Counted from the first letter of the stretch, positions 1 to 7,367 are shown. The stretch: 15,183 nucleotides of DNA from Moraxellaceae bacterium UBA2032 (GCA_002333125.1 DDBM01000231.1:563-15745); one strand, 5' to 3'. The notes: generated from the letters alone by a model not told the origin. A program made the numbers and translations.

Positions 1-1929
1 CGTTTTTATAATTACCCCAAATTAGCGGCATTTTTTGGTGAGCGCGCTAAGGGTGGCGTGGGTTTAATTATTACAGGCGGTATTTCGCCTAACCGTGAAG
101 GATGGTTGTTGCCGTTTGGCGGCACGATGAATCGAATTACCGATGCCGTTAATCATCGTTTGGTGACTCATGCAGTGCATAAAGAGGGCGGCAAAATTTT
201 AATGCAAGTTTTGCACGCAGGGCGTTATGGTTTTCATCCTTTTGTGGTGTCTGCTTCGGCAACTAAATCACCGATTTCGATGTTTAAACCGCGTGAAATG
301 TCTGAGCGTGGCATTGCCAAAACCATTGCGGCTTATGGTCGTTGTGCGCGGTTGGCTAAGTTGGCAGGTTATGACGGCGTAGAGATTATGGGCAGCGAAG
401 GCTATTTGCTCAATCAATTTTTATGTGCGCGAGTCAATCAACGTGATGACGAGTGGGGCGGTAATATTCAAAATCGTATGCGTTTTCCGATTGAAGTCGT
501 TAAGCGTATGCGTAAAGTGGTGGGTAAAAACTTTATTATTGCGTATCGTTTGTCGCTGTTAGATTTGGTCGAAGGTGGTAATACGTGGGACGAAGTAGTA
601 ACGGTAGCCAAAGCCCTTGAGCAAGCAGGCGTGACTTTGCTCAATACAGGCATTGGCTGGCATGAAGCGCGTGTACCAACCATTGTTACCTCTGTGCCAC
701 GTGCCGCGTTTGTGGACGTGACAGCACGTATTAAAAAAGAAGTGTCGATTCCTGTGATTGCGTCTAATCGTATTAACATGCCCGATACCGCCGAAAAAAT
801 TTTGGCGCGTGGTGATGCTGATATGATTCAAATGGCGCGACCCTTTTTGGCTGATTCCGATTGGGTTAATAAAGCCGCTGCCAACAAAGCGGACGAAATT
901 AATACTTGTATTGCCTGTAATCAAGCCTGTTTAGACCACGCCTTTAAAAATAAACGCGTCAGTTGTTTGGTTAATCCGCGTGCTTGTCACGAGACCGAAT
1001 TGGTGTATATCAAAACCCAAAAAGCTAAGCGTATTGCGGTGGTGGGTGCAGGGCCTGCGGGGTTGTCGGCGGCAACTGTGGCGGCGGAGCGTGGTCATCA
1101 TGTGACTTTATTTGATGCCAGCCATGAAGTAGGTGGTCAATTTAATATTGCCAAACAAATTCCGGGCAAAGAAGAATTTTTTGAGACGATTCGTTATTTT
1201 GCGCGTCAAATTGAATTAAAAGGAGTCACCCTTAAACTCAATCAAAAGGTGAGTGCGGCTGATTTAGAAGCCCAAGGTTTTGATGAAGTGATTGTGGCTA
1301 CAGGTATTGCACCACGTAAACCACCGATTAAAGGCATTAATCACCCTAAAGTGTTGTCTTATATTGATGTCTTGCGTGACAAAAAGCCTGTTGGCGAGCG
1401 TGTGGCGGTGATTGGTGCGGGCGGTATTGGTTTTGATTTAAGCGAGTTTTTATTGCATGACCCTAAAGTTGCATTGCCTGTGAGTAAAGAGGCGTGGTAT
1501 GCCGAATGGGGTGTCGATGTTAATGCTACGGTAGAAGGCGGTTTAGTTGCACCTCAACACAAAAAGCCCTTACGCCAAATTTACTTATTGCAGCGCAAAG
1601 AAAGCAAAGTGGGTGCTGGTTTGGGCAAAACTTCAGGTTGGGTACATCGGGCTGTGATGCAGCAAAATAATGTGGCCATGATGTCAGGCGTTGAATACCG
1701 CGAAATTAACGATGACGGTTTGTTAATTGCCATAAATGGCAAAGAGCAATTGTTAGCGGTTGATAATGTAGTGATTTGTGCAGGCCAAGAGTGTTTGCGT
1801 GAGTTAATGCCAGCCGAAGGTCAAAAAACCAAAGCGAATTATCATTTAATTGGTGGTGCTGCACTGGCGAGTGAGTTAGATGCCAAACGTGCCATTAAAG
1901 AAGGTGCAGAATTGGCGGCACGTTTGTAA
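1..1929 (+). CDS. fadH: 2,4-dienoyl-CoA reductase [NADPH], 5'-truncated by the window edge
   Basis: This enzyme reduces 2,4-dienoyl-CoA to 3-enoyl-CoA with NADPH so that polyunsaturated fatty acids can enter beta-oxidation. The reading frame is open from base 1; the GTG at 58 is an internal valine, not a start. The 642 visible residues lack about 31 N-terminal residues compared with E. coli FadH (672). In visible numbering, residues 1 to ~295 are the FMN-binding Old Yellow Enzyme barrel, with Tyr135 (in SEGYLLNQF) and His221 (in GWHEARVP). Adding 31 gives the E. coli catalytic Tyr166 and His252. The 4Fe-4S ligands are Cys303, Cys306, Cys310 and Cys322. Two dinucleotide-binding motifs follow: VVGAGPAGLSAA near 350 and VIGAGGIGFD near 475. 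No frameshift or missing key residue is seen. The protein is soluble. It stands alone here, and upstream context is unknown. Confidence 0.96.
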   Translation, partial: RFYNYPKLAAFFGERAKGGVGLIITGGISPNREGWLLPFGGTMNRITDAVNHRLVTHAVHKEGGKILMQVLHAGRYGFHPFVVSASATKSPISMFKPREMSERGIAKTIAAYGRCARLAKLAGYDGVEIMGSEGYLLNQFLCARVNQRDDEWGGNIQNRMRFPIEVVKRMRKVVGKNFIIAYRLSLLDLVEGGNTWDEVVTVAKALEQAGVTLLNTGIGWHEARVPTIVTSVPRAAFVDVTARIKKEVSIPVIASNRINMPDTAEKILARGDADMIQMARPFLADSDWVNKAAANKADEINTCIACNQACLDHAFKNKRVSCLVNPRACHETELVYIKTQKAKRIAVVGAGPAGLSAATVAAERGHHVTLFDASHEVGGQFNIAKQIPGKEEFFETIRYFARQIELKGVTLKLNQKVSAADLEAQGFDEVIVATGIAPRKPPIKGINHPKVLSYIDVLRDKKPVGERVAVIGAGGIGFDLSEFLLHDPKVALPVSKEAWYAEWGVDVNATVEGGLVAPQHKKPLRQIYLLQRKESKVGAGLGKTSGWVHRAVMQQNNVAMMSGVEYREINDDGLLIAINGKEQLLAVDNVVICAGQECLRELMPAEGQKTKANYHLIGGAALASELDAKRAIKEGAELAARL

Positions 1930-1949
1930 TAACGAGACTTACATATTTC

Positions 1950-1988
1950 GCCCACAGGGAGAGGGAGTTCTCTCTCCTTAGTGGGGGC
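1950..1988. repeat. Degenerate GGGAGAGGGAG/TTCTCTCTCC palindromic repeat after fadH
   Basis: A nested inverted repeat: outer arms GCCCAC and GTGGGGGC (the second with two extra G), inner arms GGAGAG (1958-1963) and CTCTCC (1972-1977). The core GGGAGAGGGAG plus TTCTCTCTCC is the same as the centre of the complete 75-bp element at 8751-8825, so this is probably a worn or short copy of that family. Lying 20 bases past the fadH stop, it could also act as a weak transcription terminator, but no T-run follows. The rest of the 1930-2172 gap shows no coding sequence. Confidence 0.6.
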
Positions 1989-2086
1989 AAGGTAATATGT
2001 TCAAAATTAACCCCAAATATGTTTTAAGCTAAAACGTCAACAGCCCCTAATTTTTTGAGTTTTTAGTCAGTAATGTCCTATTTTCA

Positions 2087-2103
2087 CATGACATAAGTCT
2101 ATG
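2087..2103. promoter_or_regulatory. Possible operator half-sites upstream of the alcohol dehydrogenase
   Basis: The sequence ATGAC-ATAA-GTCTAT lies about 70 bases before the alcohol dehydrogenase start. It is an imperfect dyad whose left half (ATGAC) and right GTC resemble the cleaner palindrome at 4734-4748 (ATGACT-T-AGTCAT). The spacing differs by one base, so a shared regulator is only a suggestion. Confidence 0.25.
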
Positions 2104-2172
2104 TTTGGGCGTATATTCGGATGCTATTAGTACCATCGTACGTTATTTGTCTAATAATGATAGGAAATAATC

Positions 2173-3390
2173 ATGACTTCTTTTTTTGTGACCAAAGCTA
2201 AAGCTAAAGCTCAATTAGTTGGTATTAAAGCCGCAATGACTCTATTGCCAGCCCCTAGACCGACGGTATTTTCGGGTGAGGGTGCTGCGCTTAAACTGTG
2301 TCAGGCAATGGCTACTTTTGGCCATAAAAACGTGTTGATTGTGTCGGATAAAATCTTAAATAATTTAGGTGTACTCAAACCATTAGAAGCCAGATTTAAC
2401 GAGCTAGGCGTAAAAGTGGCTATTTATGATGGTGTTATGCCCGACCCCACCATGAGTATTACCGAAGCCTGTTTGCAGCATTACAAAACAGCGCATTGTG
2501 ATTCGGTATTGGCGGTTGGTGGTGGCTCTTCTATTGATGTGGCCAAAGTGGTTGCCTTAGCTGCAAGCACACAAAAAACACCGCAACAATTAGTGGGTAT
2601 TTTAAAAGGGCGTAAAGCCAGTTCGCCGTTATATGCTATTCCTACTACCGCAGGGACAGGCTCAGAAGTCACCGTGGGTGCCGTGATTTCGGATGATAAA
2701 ACTCATCAAAAAAACTTAATTTTAGACCCTAATGTGGTGCCGCGTATGGTGGCCTTAGACTCGGGTATTATGTCGGGAATGCCACCTAAAGTAACAGCCG
2801 AAACGGGCATGGATGCGTTGACTCATGCAGTCGAGGCTTATATGAGTGAAATAGCCACCAATGAGTCCGATTTATACGCCCGTGCTGCGGTAAAACTCAT
2901 TTTTGAAAATCTGCGGATTGTTTATACCGAACCTAAAAATTTGGTCGCGCGCGAAGCAATGGCTTTAGCCTCGCATTATGGTGGTTTGGCCTTAAATCAA
3001 GGTGGCTTAGGTTATGTACATGGTATTGCCCATCAATTAGGCAGTTATTATGGTTTGCCACATGGTTTAAGTAACGCGATTGTGATGCCCCATGTATTGG
3101 CGTTTTCTCGTCCTGTGATTGATAATAAATTGGCCGATTTAGCCCGTTTTGCAGGTTTAGTCACTCAAGAAACATCAACCGCGATTGCTGCTCAAGCCTT
3201 TATGACCGAGCTGCAAAAGTTGATGGATGATGTAAAAATTAAATCCGTTGTGCCTAAGATGAATGAGCAAGATTTTGACGATATTATGCAAGGCGCATTT
3301 AAAGAAGTGCATGGTACGTATGCCGTGCCAAAATACATGACCGAAGATGACTGCAAGCAAATATTGTATGTGTTGTCTAAGCAAGTTTAA
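2173..3390 (+). CDS. Iron-containing alcohol dehydrogenase
   Basis: A 405-residue cytoplasmic NAD(P)-dependent dehydrogenase of the iron-activated (type III) alcohol dehydrogenase family, which interconverts alcohols and aldehydes or ketones. The nucleotide-binding motif GGGSSIDVAK is at 116-125 and AIPTTAGTGSEVT at 155-167. The metal ligands expected for the family are all present: Asp214 and His218 (MDALTH), His283 (YVHGIAH) and His297 (GLPHG). The 14-residue step from His283 to His297 matches E. coli FucO (His263 and His277). The ATG at 2173 follows AGGA with a short spacer. The N-terminal ~25 residues are slightly longer than in small family members and rich in Lys and Ala. The gene is separated from fadH by 243 bases and is followed by a strong terminator, so it is probably a single-gene unit. 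The substrate cannot be told from sequence; nearby lipid genes would suit a fatty or medium-chain alcohol. Confidence 0.93.
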   Translation: MTSFFVTKAKAKAQLVGIKAAMTLLPAPRPTVFSGEGAALKLCQAMATFGHKNVLIVSDKILNNLGVLKPLEARFNELGVKVAIYDGVMPDPTMSITEACLQHYKTAHCDSVLAVGGGSSIDVAKVVALAASTQKTPQQLVGILKGRKASSPLYAIPTTAGTGSEVTVGAVISDDKTHQKNLILDPNVVPRMVALDSGIMSGMPPKVTAETGMDALTHAVEAYMSEIATNESDLYARAAVKLIFENLRIVYTEPKNLVAREAMALASHYGGLALNQGGLGYVHGIAHQLGSYYGLPHGLSNAIVMPHVLAFSRPVIDNKLADLARFAGLVTQETSTAIAAQAFMTELQKLMDDVKIKSVVPKMNEQDFDDIMQGAFKEVHGTYAVPKYMTEDDCKQILYVLSKQV

Positions 3391-3417
3391 CAGTTATCAG
3401 TTATCAGGTAGCAAAAA

Positions 3418-3448
3418 GGCTTGACCCTCCAGATGGAGTGGTCAAGCC
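3418..3448 (-). terminator. Bidirectional rho-independent terminator between convergent genes
   Basis: A 13-bp stem: GGCTTGACC CTCC, loop AGAT, GGAG, one bulged T, GGTCAAGCC. On the minus strand the stem is followed directly by TTTTT (plus strand AAAAA at 3413-3417), making a textbook terminator for the oxidoreductase ending at 3460. It would also stop transcripts of the alcohol dehydrogenase ending at 3390. A short tandem repeat (AGTTATC twice) precedes it at 3392-3408. Confidence 0.88.
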
Positions 3449-3459
3449 GACTTATTGTT

Positions 3460-4683
3460 TTATACTAAACCAAAGGTTAGACCTGCATATTGTGTTAAAC
3501 GGTGAACTAGCTTGTTGCCAAACACTGTTGAGGGTGTCCAAAAACCACCTGCTTTATCTTCTTTAGACACTTCTAAGGCTAAACAAACAGCCGCCTCACC
3601 CAAAATTTTAGCAGTTGAACCATAACCAGGGTCACGGTCACCCGTTACTTTAGCGGTAAGACCTTGGCCTGATGCCGTCACACCAAACAAACGAATATCA
3701 TAAAAGCCATTTAATTGTTGCTTAGGCGTTGGGCCTTCGCCCGCTTTAGGCAAAATAAAATGCTCTAACACATGACGTGTTGGTGGCAACGCCACAGCAG
3801 CCACAAAACCTGCCATACCTATAGCCGCACCCACCGCCATTGCGCCACCCACTACGCCACGGCCTGTTAACATGGTTTCATCATAAATAAAATCTTGGCC
3901 ATAAGCGTAGTCACTAATGGCATTACTACGATGCACAATTTTGGTGTTAATGCCTGCCATAATAAACGGTGCAGACCATGCCTTAGCATCGGCATCATAT
4001 TCGGCAAATTGTAAATTAGGTTGCTTAGGTTTGCTTTGGGAAGAAGAAGGGCAAAGCGCGTAAGGATTGGCCATCAATTTGCGTAATGCGGCATTATGTG
4101 AGGCTTCTTTAATCATCTCTGTCATGCTGCCGACTGTACCGCCAGACATACCGCCTTTAATGGCTTTGACGCGTAATTTAACCCGTGTGCAGGCTTGGCC
4201 AAATTGCTGATTCGCTTGTTGTTGTAGGTAATATGTGCCTAAGTCGGAGGGAATAGAATCAAAACCACAACAATGTACAATACGCGCGCCATTTTTTTGG
4301 GCGGTCGCTTCGTACTGTTCTATCATTTGGGCAATCCATTGCGGCTCACCTGTTAAGTCACAATAATCTGTGCCTGTGTGAGCGCAAACTTTGACTAAGG
4401 TAGAGCCATACAACACATAAGGGCCAACCGTAGAAACCACCACCTTAGTTTGTTGACACATAGCAGTTAACGCGGCCTCGTCGGCGGCATCGGCCAATAC
4501 AATAGGGAGGGCTTGCGCGGCAGAGCCTAAACTTTGGCGTAATTCATTAAGTTTACTTTGCGAGCGTCCTGCAATGGCCCACTGTAAATCACCGTTTACG
4601 CCGTGGCGTTCAAACAAATAACGCGTTAGTAATTGACCCACAAAACTGGTTGCACCGTAAACAATTAATTGATAATTCGACAT
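3460..4683 (-). CDS. Saccharopine dehydrogenase-like / trans-acting enoyl reductase-like NAD(P)-binding oxidoreductase
   Basis: A 407-residue protein of the saccharopine dehydrogenase NADP-binding superfamily, of the group that includes mycobacterial trans-acting enoyl reductases and eukaryotic saccharopine dehydrogenase-like oxidoreductases. It is not a typical lysine-pathway enzyme. The N-terminal Rossmann motif VYGATSFVG is at 8-16, followed by IAGRSQSKL at 37-45, VVVSTVGPYVLYG at 81-93, and the characteristic CCGFDSIPSDLG at 138-149. A Gly/Ala-rich hydrophobic stretch near 275-300 may be a membrane contact, as in relatives. The conserved GEGPTPKQQ follows. The ATG start is preceded on the minus strand by AGAGG. 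The real substrate is unknown; a role in lipid or polyketide-like reduction is inferred from the family and from the lipid genes nearby. Overlapping palindromes at 4721-4748, just upstream of its start, may regulate it. Confidence 0.82.
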   Translation of the reverse strand: MSNYQLIVYGATSFVGQLLTRYLFERHGVNGDLQWAIAGRSQSKLNELRQSLGSAAQALPIVLADAADEAALTAMCQQTKVVVSTVGPYVLYGSTLVKVCAHTGTDYCDLTGEPQWIAQMIEQYEATAQKNGARIVHCCGFDSIPSDLGTYYLQQQANQQFGQACTRVKLRVKAIKGGMSGGTVGSMTEMIKEASHNAALRKLMANPYALCPSSSQSKPKQPNLQFAEYDADAKAWSAPFIMAGINTKIVHRSNAISDYAYGQDFIYDETMLTGRGVVGGAMAVGAAIGMAGFVAAVALPPTRHVLEHFILPKAGEGPTPKQQLNGFYDIRLFGVTASGQGLTAKVTGDRDPGYGSTAKILGEAAVCLALEVSKEDKAGGFWTPSTVFGNKLVHRLTQYAGLTFGLV

Positions 4684-4720
4684 CTTAAGCCTCTGTGTTA
4701 GATATTTTTACATTCTAAAA

Positions 4721-4748
4721 TCATACTCTTTAGTATGACTTAGTCATA
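4721..4748. promoter_or_regulatory. Two overlapping palindromes, probable operator in a divergent promoter region
   Basis: TCATACT-CTTT-AGTATGA (4721-4738) is a perfect 7+4+7 inverted repeat. It overlaps TATGACT-T-AGTCATA (4734-4748), a perfect 7+1+7 palindrome. The site lies 38 bases upstream of the minus-strand oxidoreductase start and about 100 bases upstream of the plus-strand small membrane gene. A compact 15-bp palindrome is typical of TetR- or GntR-type operators; no regulator gene is in the window. The overlap means only one of the two hairpins or sites could be used at a time. Confidence 0.55.
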
Positions 4749-4786
4749 GTGTACAAATTTATACGCCCTGCAAACATAAATAAGGC

Positions 4787-4828
4787 TTTACAAAACCACA
4801 CAAAAAGTGTGTATACTAACTAATACAC
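4787..4828 (+). promoter_or_regulatory. Candidate promoter with dyads before the small membrane protein gene
   Basis: A -35-like TTTACA (4787-4792) and a -10-like TATACT (4812-4817) are separated by 19 bases, slightly longer than ideal. The -10 box sits within an inverted repeat GTGTAT (4809-4814) N8 ATACAC (4823-4828), and CACAC-AAAAA-GTGTG (4797-4811) lies in the spacer. Regulator binding here would block the promoter. This is inferred from sequence only. Confidence 0.4.
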
Positions 4829-4850
4829 AATTTTTATATGGGTATTAACA

Positions 4851-5051
4851 ATGAACTTTAGAGTGGCCAGTATTATTTTTACTATTGCATCGGTTGTTAC
4901 CGCAGGTATTTTTATGACTATCGCTTTAGTAATGGGGCATGAAGATGCTAAGTCGGTATGGTTAGCGATTGCAGCAGGTATAGGTGTGTCCATTCCAATT
5001 TCTTTTGTAGTCACGAGTCGTTTGCTTGAGTTTACGGCAAAGTTAAAGTAA
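4851..5051 (+). CDS. Small two-helix membrane protein, function unknown
   Basis: A 66-residue protein that I do not recognise. It has two hydrophobic segments, about residues 6-28 (IIFTIASVVTAGIFMTIALV) and 35-55 (AIAAGIGVSIPISFVV). They are joined by a short acidic/basic loop (GHEDAKS) and end in a basic tail (TAKLK), so it is probably an inner-membrane hairpin protein. It has a credible promoter, an ATG with a weak upstream GGGT ribosome site, and a hairpin after the stop, all of which favour a real gene. The opposite strand holds a shorter open frame that is judged a shadow. There is no signal-peptide cleavage motif and no cysteine. Confidence 0.7.
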   Translation: MNFRVASIIFTIASVVTAGIFMTIALVMGHEDAKSVWLAIAAGIGVSIPISFVVTSRLLEFTAKLK

Positions 5052-5060
5052 TAAGATTTG

Positions 5061-5083
5061 GGGGTAGGTTATTGACTTACCCC
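5061..5083. terminator. Hairpin between convergent genes
   Basis: Stem GGGGTAGG (5061-5068), loop of 7, CTTACCCC (5076-5083), with one G-U pair. It fills the 37-base gap between the small membrane gene (stop at 5051) and the DUF924 gene (stop at 5089). There is no strong T-run on either side, so it is a weak or factor-dependent terminator. Confidence 0.5.
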
Positions 5084-5088
5084 AGTTG

Positions 5089-5628
5089 TCAAAAACTAGA
5101 ATTAGGCTCTTGTAAAAACAACAGTTCTTCGGTGGTTGATGTACGTCCTAAAACAGCATTGCGATGCGGATAACGCCCAAAACGCTCAATAATCACTTTG
5201 TGTTTTAATTCAAAATTTAAGTTAAATTCTAAACCTGCAATGCTATAAAGCTGCACGGCTTGTTCATGTATAACTAAAGACTCACTGTGCATAAACGGTA
5301 AATATAAAAACGATTTTTGTACGGTGCTTAATTGTTGATGTAAATCGAGTCTAATACATTCTTGCGCTAATATTAACGCGGCCAAATCGTAGGCAAATGC
5401 TTGGCCACTGTTGCGGTATAAATTACGCGAAAACTGGTCTAACACAATCACTTCGGCTAAACGCCCTTGTGCGTCGGTACGCCAATGCGCTAATTCACCA
5501 TTAATAGCTTGTTGATGGGTTGTGCCAAAACGCGTGCGAATTTGCTCGTCAAACGCGGTGTCTTTTTTCCACCACAAACTAGAGTCGATTTGGGTAAACC
5601 AAAAGTTGATGATGTCGGTGGCGGTCAT
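5089..5628 (-). CDS. DUF924 family protein
   Basis: A 179-residue protein of the DUF924 family, an all-helical, TPR-like cytoplasmic family of unknown biochemical role. Family hallmarks are present: DIINFWF near the N terminus (5-11), LWW (18-20), VIVLDQFSRNLYR (60-72), FLYLPFMHSES (107-117) and ERFGRYPHRNAVLGR (148-162). A TTG six bases further upstream is also in frame. The ATG at 5628 is preferred because AAGGA ends about 8 bases before it, while the TTG would leave almost no spacer. The gene is monocistronic, divergent from the toxin-antitoxin pair to its right. The C terminus (QEPNSSF) is normal for the family. Confidence 0.88.
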   Translation of the reverse strand: MTATDIINFWFTQIDSSLWWKKDTAFDEQIRTRFGTTHQQAINGELAHWRTDAQGRLAEVIVLDQFSRNLYRNSGQAFAYDLAALILAQECIRLDLHQQLSTVQKSFLYLPFMHSESLVIHEQAVQLYSIAGLEFNLNFELKHKVIIERFGRYPHRNAVLGRTSTTEELLFLQEPNSSF

Positions 5629-5701
5629 GGTCAATTTCCTTGAGTTTTAGATTTGTTAGGCGTACTATTTTTTAAAATTTATACGTCAAGTAGGTGCTAT
5701 T

Positions 5702-5944
5702 GTGCAAGCAAAATTAACGTTGCGTTTAGAGGAAGAGCTTATTGAGCAAGCTAAATTAGTGGCTAAAAAATCAGGTAAATCGGTTTCGCAAATGGTCGCT
5801 GATTATTTTTTAAAACTTACTCAATCTTCACAATCAGTGGAGGCTTTGCCGCCTATTACATCGGCATTAAAAGGCTCTCTACCACAGGCAGTTATTACAA
5901 ATGATGCTGACTATCATGAATATTTAGAGCGAAAATATTTGTGA
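5702..5944 (+). CDS. Ribbon-helix-helix antitoxin (DUF6364-like), partner of a broken PIN toxin
   Basis: An 80-residue protein. The N-terminal half (AKLTLRLEEELIEQAKLVAK, then GKSVSQMVADYF) fits a ribbon-helix-helix DNA-binding fold: a short beta strand with alternating polar residues, then two helices. The C-terminal half (about 45-80) contains a proline-rich turn and an acidic/aromatic tail (DYHEYLERKYL) of the kind that wraps a PIN toxin. The start is GTG at 5702, after GTAGG with a short spacer. The stop overlaps the toxin GTG by four bases (GTGA, 5941-5944), which indicates translational coupling. By analogy with other VapBC-like pairs it should repress its own promoter. The family assignment to DUF6364 is from memory of the motif and is moderately sure. 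Confidence 0.8.
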   Translation: MQAKLTLRLEEELIEQAKLVAKKSGKSVSQMVADYFLKLTQSSQSVEALPPITSALKGSLPQAVITNDADYHEYLERKYL

Positions 5945-6356
5945 AAGTGTTATTTGATACCAATGTAATTTTGGATTTATTATTAAATCGTCAGCCGTAT
6001 GTAGATGCCGCCGCATTGTTAGTTGCCAAAGTAGAGCGAGGGCAATTAGAAGGTTATTTGGGAGTTACCACAGTCCCACGCTTTTTTATTTAACGGCCAA
6101 AACAGTAGGCACAGAAGCTGCAAAAGCTCAAATTAGTATGTTATTACAATTGTTTAAGGTGGCTTTGGTTGATGAGACTGTATTAAAAGATGCGCTCAAG
6201 GTTGGTTTTAGCGATTTTGAAGATGCCGTTTTGTATCAGTCGGCTAAAAATGCCAATATTGATACGATTGTTACGCGTAACATTAAAGACTTTAAACTAG
6301 CGCAATTGCCTGTGTATGCGCCTGATGAATTGTTGGCGGTGTTAAGTTTGCTGTAA
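5941..6356 (+). pseudogene. PIN-domain toxin (VapC-like), disrupted by a one-base frameshift
   Basis: The first part begins GTG at 5941 and reads VKVLFDTNVILDLLLNR, the classic PIN start with acidic residue Asp6. It runs to GYLGVTTV and then hits a stop at 6091. From 6078 onward the frame shifted by one base reads TLFYLTAKTVGTEAAKAQIS, then FSDFEDAVLYQSAKN with the other acidic metal ligands, and IVTRNIKDF, ending at 6356. Joining GTC (6073-6075) to ACG (6078-6080) needs one extra base where only CC is present, so a single base is missing at about 6076. The joined protein would be about 138 residues, normal for PIN toxins. Either the toxin is dead while the antitoxin remains, or the base is a sequencing error. 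In the broken state only a roughly 50-residue fragment would be made from the coupled start. Confidence 0.87.
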
Positions 6357-6391
6357 CATAAAATACCACAAGCCCCCACAGCATTGGTAGC

Positions 6392-6409
6392 CTGTGTGGT
6401 AACACAGGG
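6392..6409. terminator. Hairpin downstream of the broken toxin gene
   Basis: A perfect inverted repeat CCTGTGT-GGTA-ACACAGG, followed by GTTTAT on the plus strand. It lies about 35 bases past the toxin stop. A longer-range pairing TACCACA (6365-6371) with TGTGGTA (6396-6402) competes with it. The rest of the gap to 6494 is AT-rich with no feature seen. Confidence 0.5.
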
Positions 6410-6494
6410 TTTATGGCAAAGTTAAGGCAGTAAGTTGTTTTTTATACGGGCGTTTGCTGCATTTTTTTATTGTCTTCATAGCTACAAAATAAAT

Positions 6495-7094
6495 CTAGTT
6501 TCCCATTATATCATCACCATCAGAGCAGCTATGAACCTTTCCATCATATAAAGTTGGCTTGTCGTCTGCTGTTTTGTCATATTGTATTGTGTTATTAGTT
6601 TTATATACTAATTGCTCAAAAAAGACAGACAAGAACATAAAGTGACTTGCCGCAGAAATACGTCCAGCACCTTTTGTAGACAGGGCATCTATTATGTCAA
6701 TATATGAATGATTAGATAAAAAAATCTTATTTTTAATAGTGCAGACCCCGTCTTCACGGTGGATTTTTGCACCATTTAATAGAGATAAAGCGATATCAAA
6801 AGCAATGATTGCGTTTATATTCATACCTTCTAAGTCATTACCAAGTACTTCTAAGCCACATTTTGTTTTTATAGGTTCTTTTTCAATAAATGTAGTGACA
6901 AAGAAGGCAACTTTTTTAAAAACACTCGCCTTATCGAGACTATCTATACAGGGAAGTTGGGTTCTAATCGTATAGCAAACGTGTAACAAAATTTCTGTAT
7001 CAATATGAAGAGTAATATTTTTGGCTTTAGCAAACGCATTAGTATAATGAAGAAGAAATATTAAGCCTTCTGTATCATTCTCTTGGTAAATCAT
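6495..7094 (-). CDS. AT-rich orphan gene, function unknown
   Basis: A 199-residue protein that I do not recognise. It appears soluble and mixed helical. It has acidic and lysine-rich patches, four cysteines in its first two thirds and one near the C terminus, and an amphipathic stretch AGRISAASHFMFLSVFFEQLVY near 142-163. The C-terminal tail (TADDKPTLYDGKVHSCSDGD) is polar and probably unstructured. The base composition is visibly poorer in G+C than its neighbours: the line 6541-6600 has 20 G/C of 60, against 31 of 60 at 11581-11640. This suggests horizontal acquisition. The ATG at 7094 has only a weak GGAA-type ribosome site. A shorter open frame on the other strand (6739-6975) has no support. 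It stands between terminators, so it is a single-gene unit. Confidence 0.65.
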   Translation of the reverse strand: MIYQENDTEGLIFLLHYTNAFAKAKNITLHIDTEILLHVCYTIRTQLPCIDSLDKASVFKKVAFFVTTFIEKEPIKTKCGLEVLGNDLEGMNINAIIAFDIALSLLNGAKIHREDGVCTIKNKIFLSNHSYIDIIDALSTKGAGRISAASHFMFLSVFFEQLVYKTNNTIQYDKTADDKPTLYDGKVHSCSDGDDIMGN

Positions 7095-7113
7095 TAGTTA
7101 TTCCATTAAAAGC

Positions 7114-7141
7114 AAAAAAGGCTTATAACAAAGCCTTTTTT
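7114..7141 (-). terminator. Strong bidirectional terminator
   Basis: A perfect 11-bp stem: AAAAAAGGCTT (7114-7124), loop ATAACA, AAGCCTTTTTT (7131-7141). The flanking A and T runs allow function on both strands. On the minus strand it terminates the 69-residue gene ending at 7158 and insulates the orphan gene that starts at 7094. Confidence 0.85.
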
Positions 7142-7157
7142 GAACAAAACTTAAAGG

Positions 7158-7367
7158 TTACATAAATACTTTTGTTAAGCGATTGGCGAAAGTATTTGCT
7201 TCGTCAGCAATTTGCTCGTAGGTTTTGTTTTCAAACTCACCGGGTGCATTGTGTGAGCGAAAAGCTGCGACTTGGCGCTCGTTTATGGTAACGGCTTCTC
7301 CAAAATTTTTTGCTTGTGCTGCTTCTACTAAATTGCTAAAGGTATAAACCTTAGGTTCGCTGTTCAC
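7158..7367 (-). CDS. Small orphan protein, function unknown
   Basis: A 69-residue soluble protein that I do not recognise. It begins with GTG at 7367, chosen because a strong TAGGAG site lies six to seven bases upstream on the minus strand. It is followed by a clear terminator, so it is very likely expressed. The sequence is polar and helical (SNLVEAAQAKNFGEAVTINE, then TYEQIADEANTFANRLTKVF) with no cysteine, no membrane segment and no obvious DNA-binding motif. Codon use resembles the chromosomal neighbours rather than the AT-rich gene beside it. The 195-base gap to its right (7368-7562) should hold its promoter; a TATAAA-like stretch near 7408-7414 (minus strand) is possible but not convincing. 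Confidence 0.7.
   Translation of the reverse strand: MNSEPKVYTFSNLVEAAQAKNFGEAVTINERQVAAFRSHNAPGEFENKTYEQIADEANTFANRLTKVFM

Noticed and set aside
58..60. GTG at 58 as the start of the fadH protein
   Set aside because: The frame is open to base 1 and the upstream residues (KLAAFFGERAKGG) match the family, so the true start is outside the window.
150..160. Walker B Asp-to-Glu change in the ATPase as an inactivating mutation (residues 150-160 of the protein, near 11710-11742 in the window)
   Set aside because: The surrounding motif RVEELTRIP is, as I recall, shared by YehL-type ATPases, so it is more likely a family trait than a defect.
468..924. Two open frames antisense to fadH
   Set aside because: The fadH frame has conserved catalytic residues over this whole stretch; the antisense frames look like shadows.
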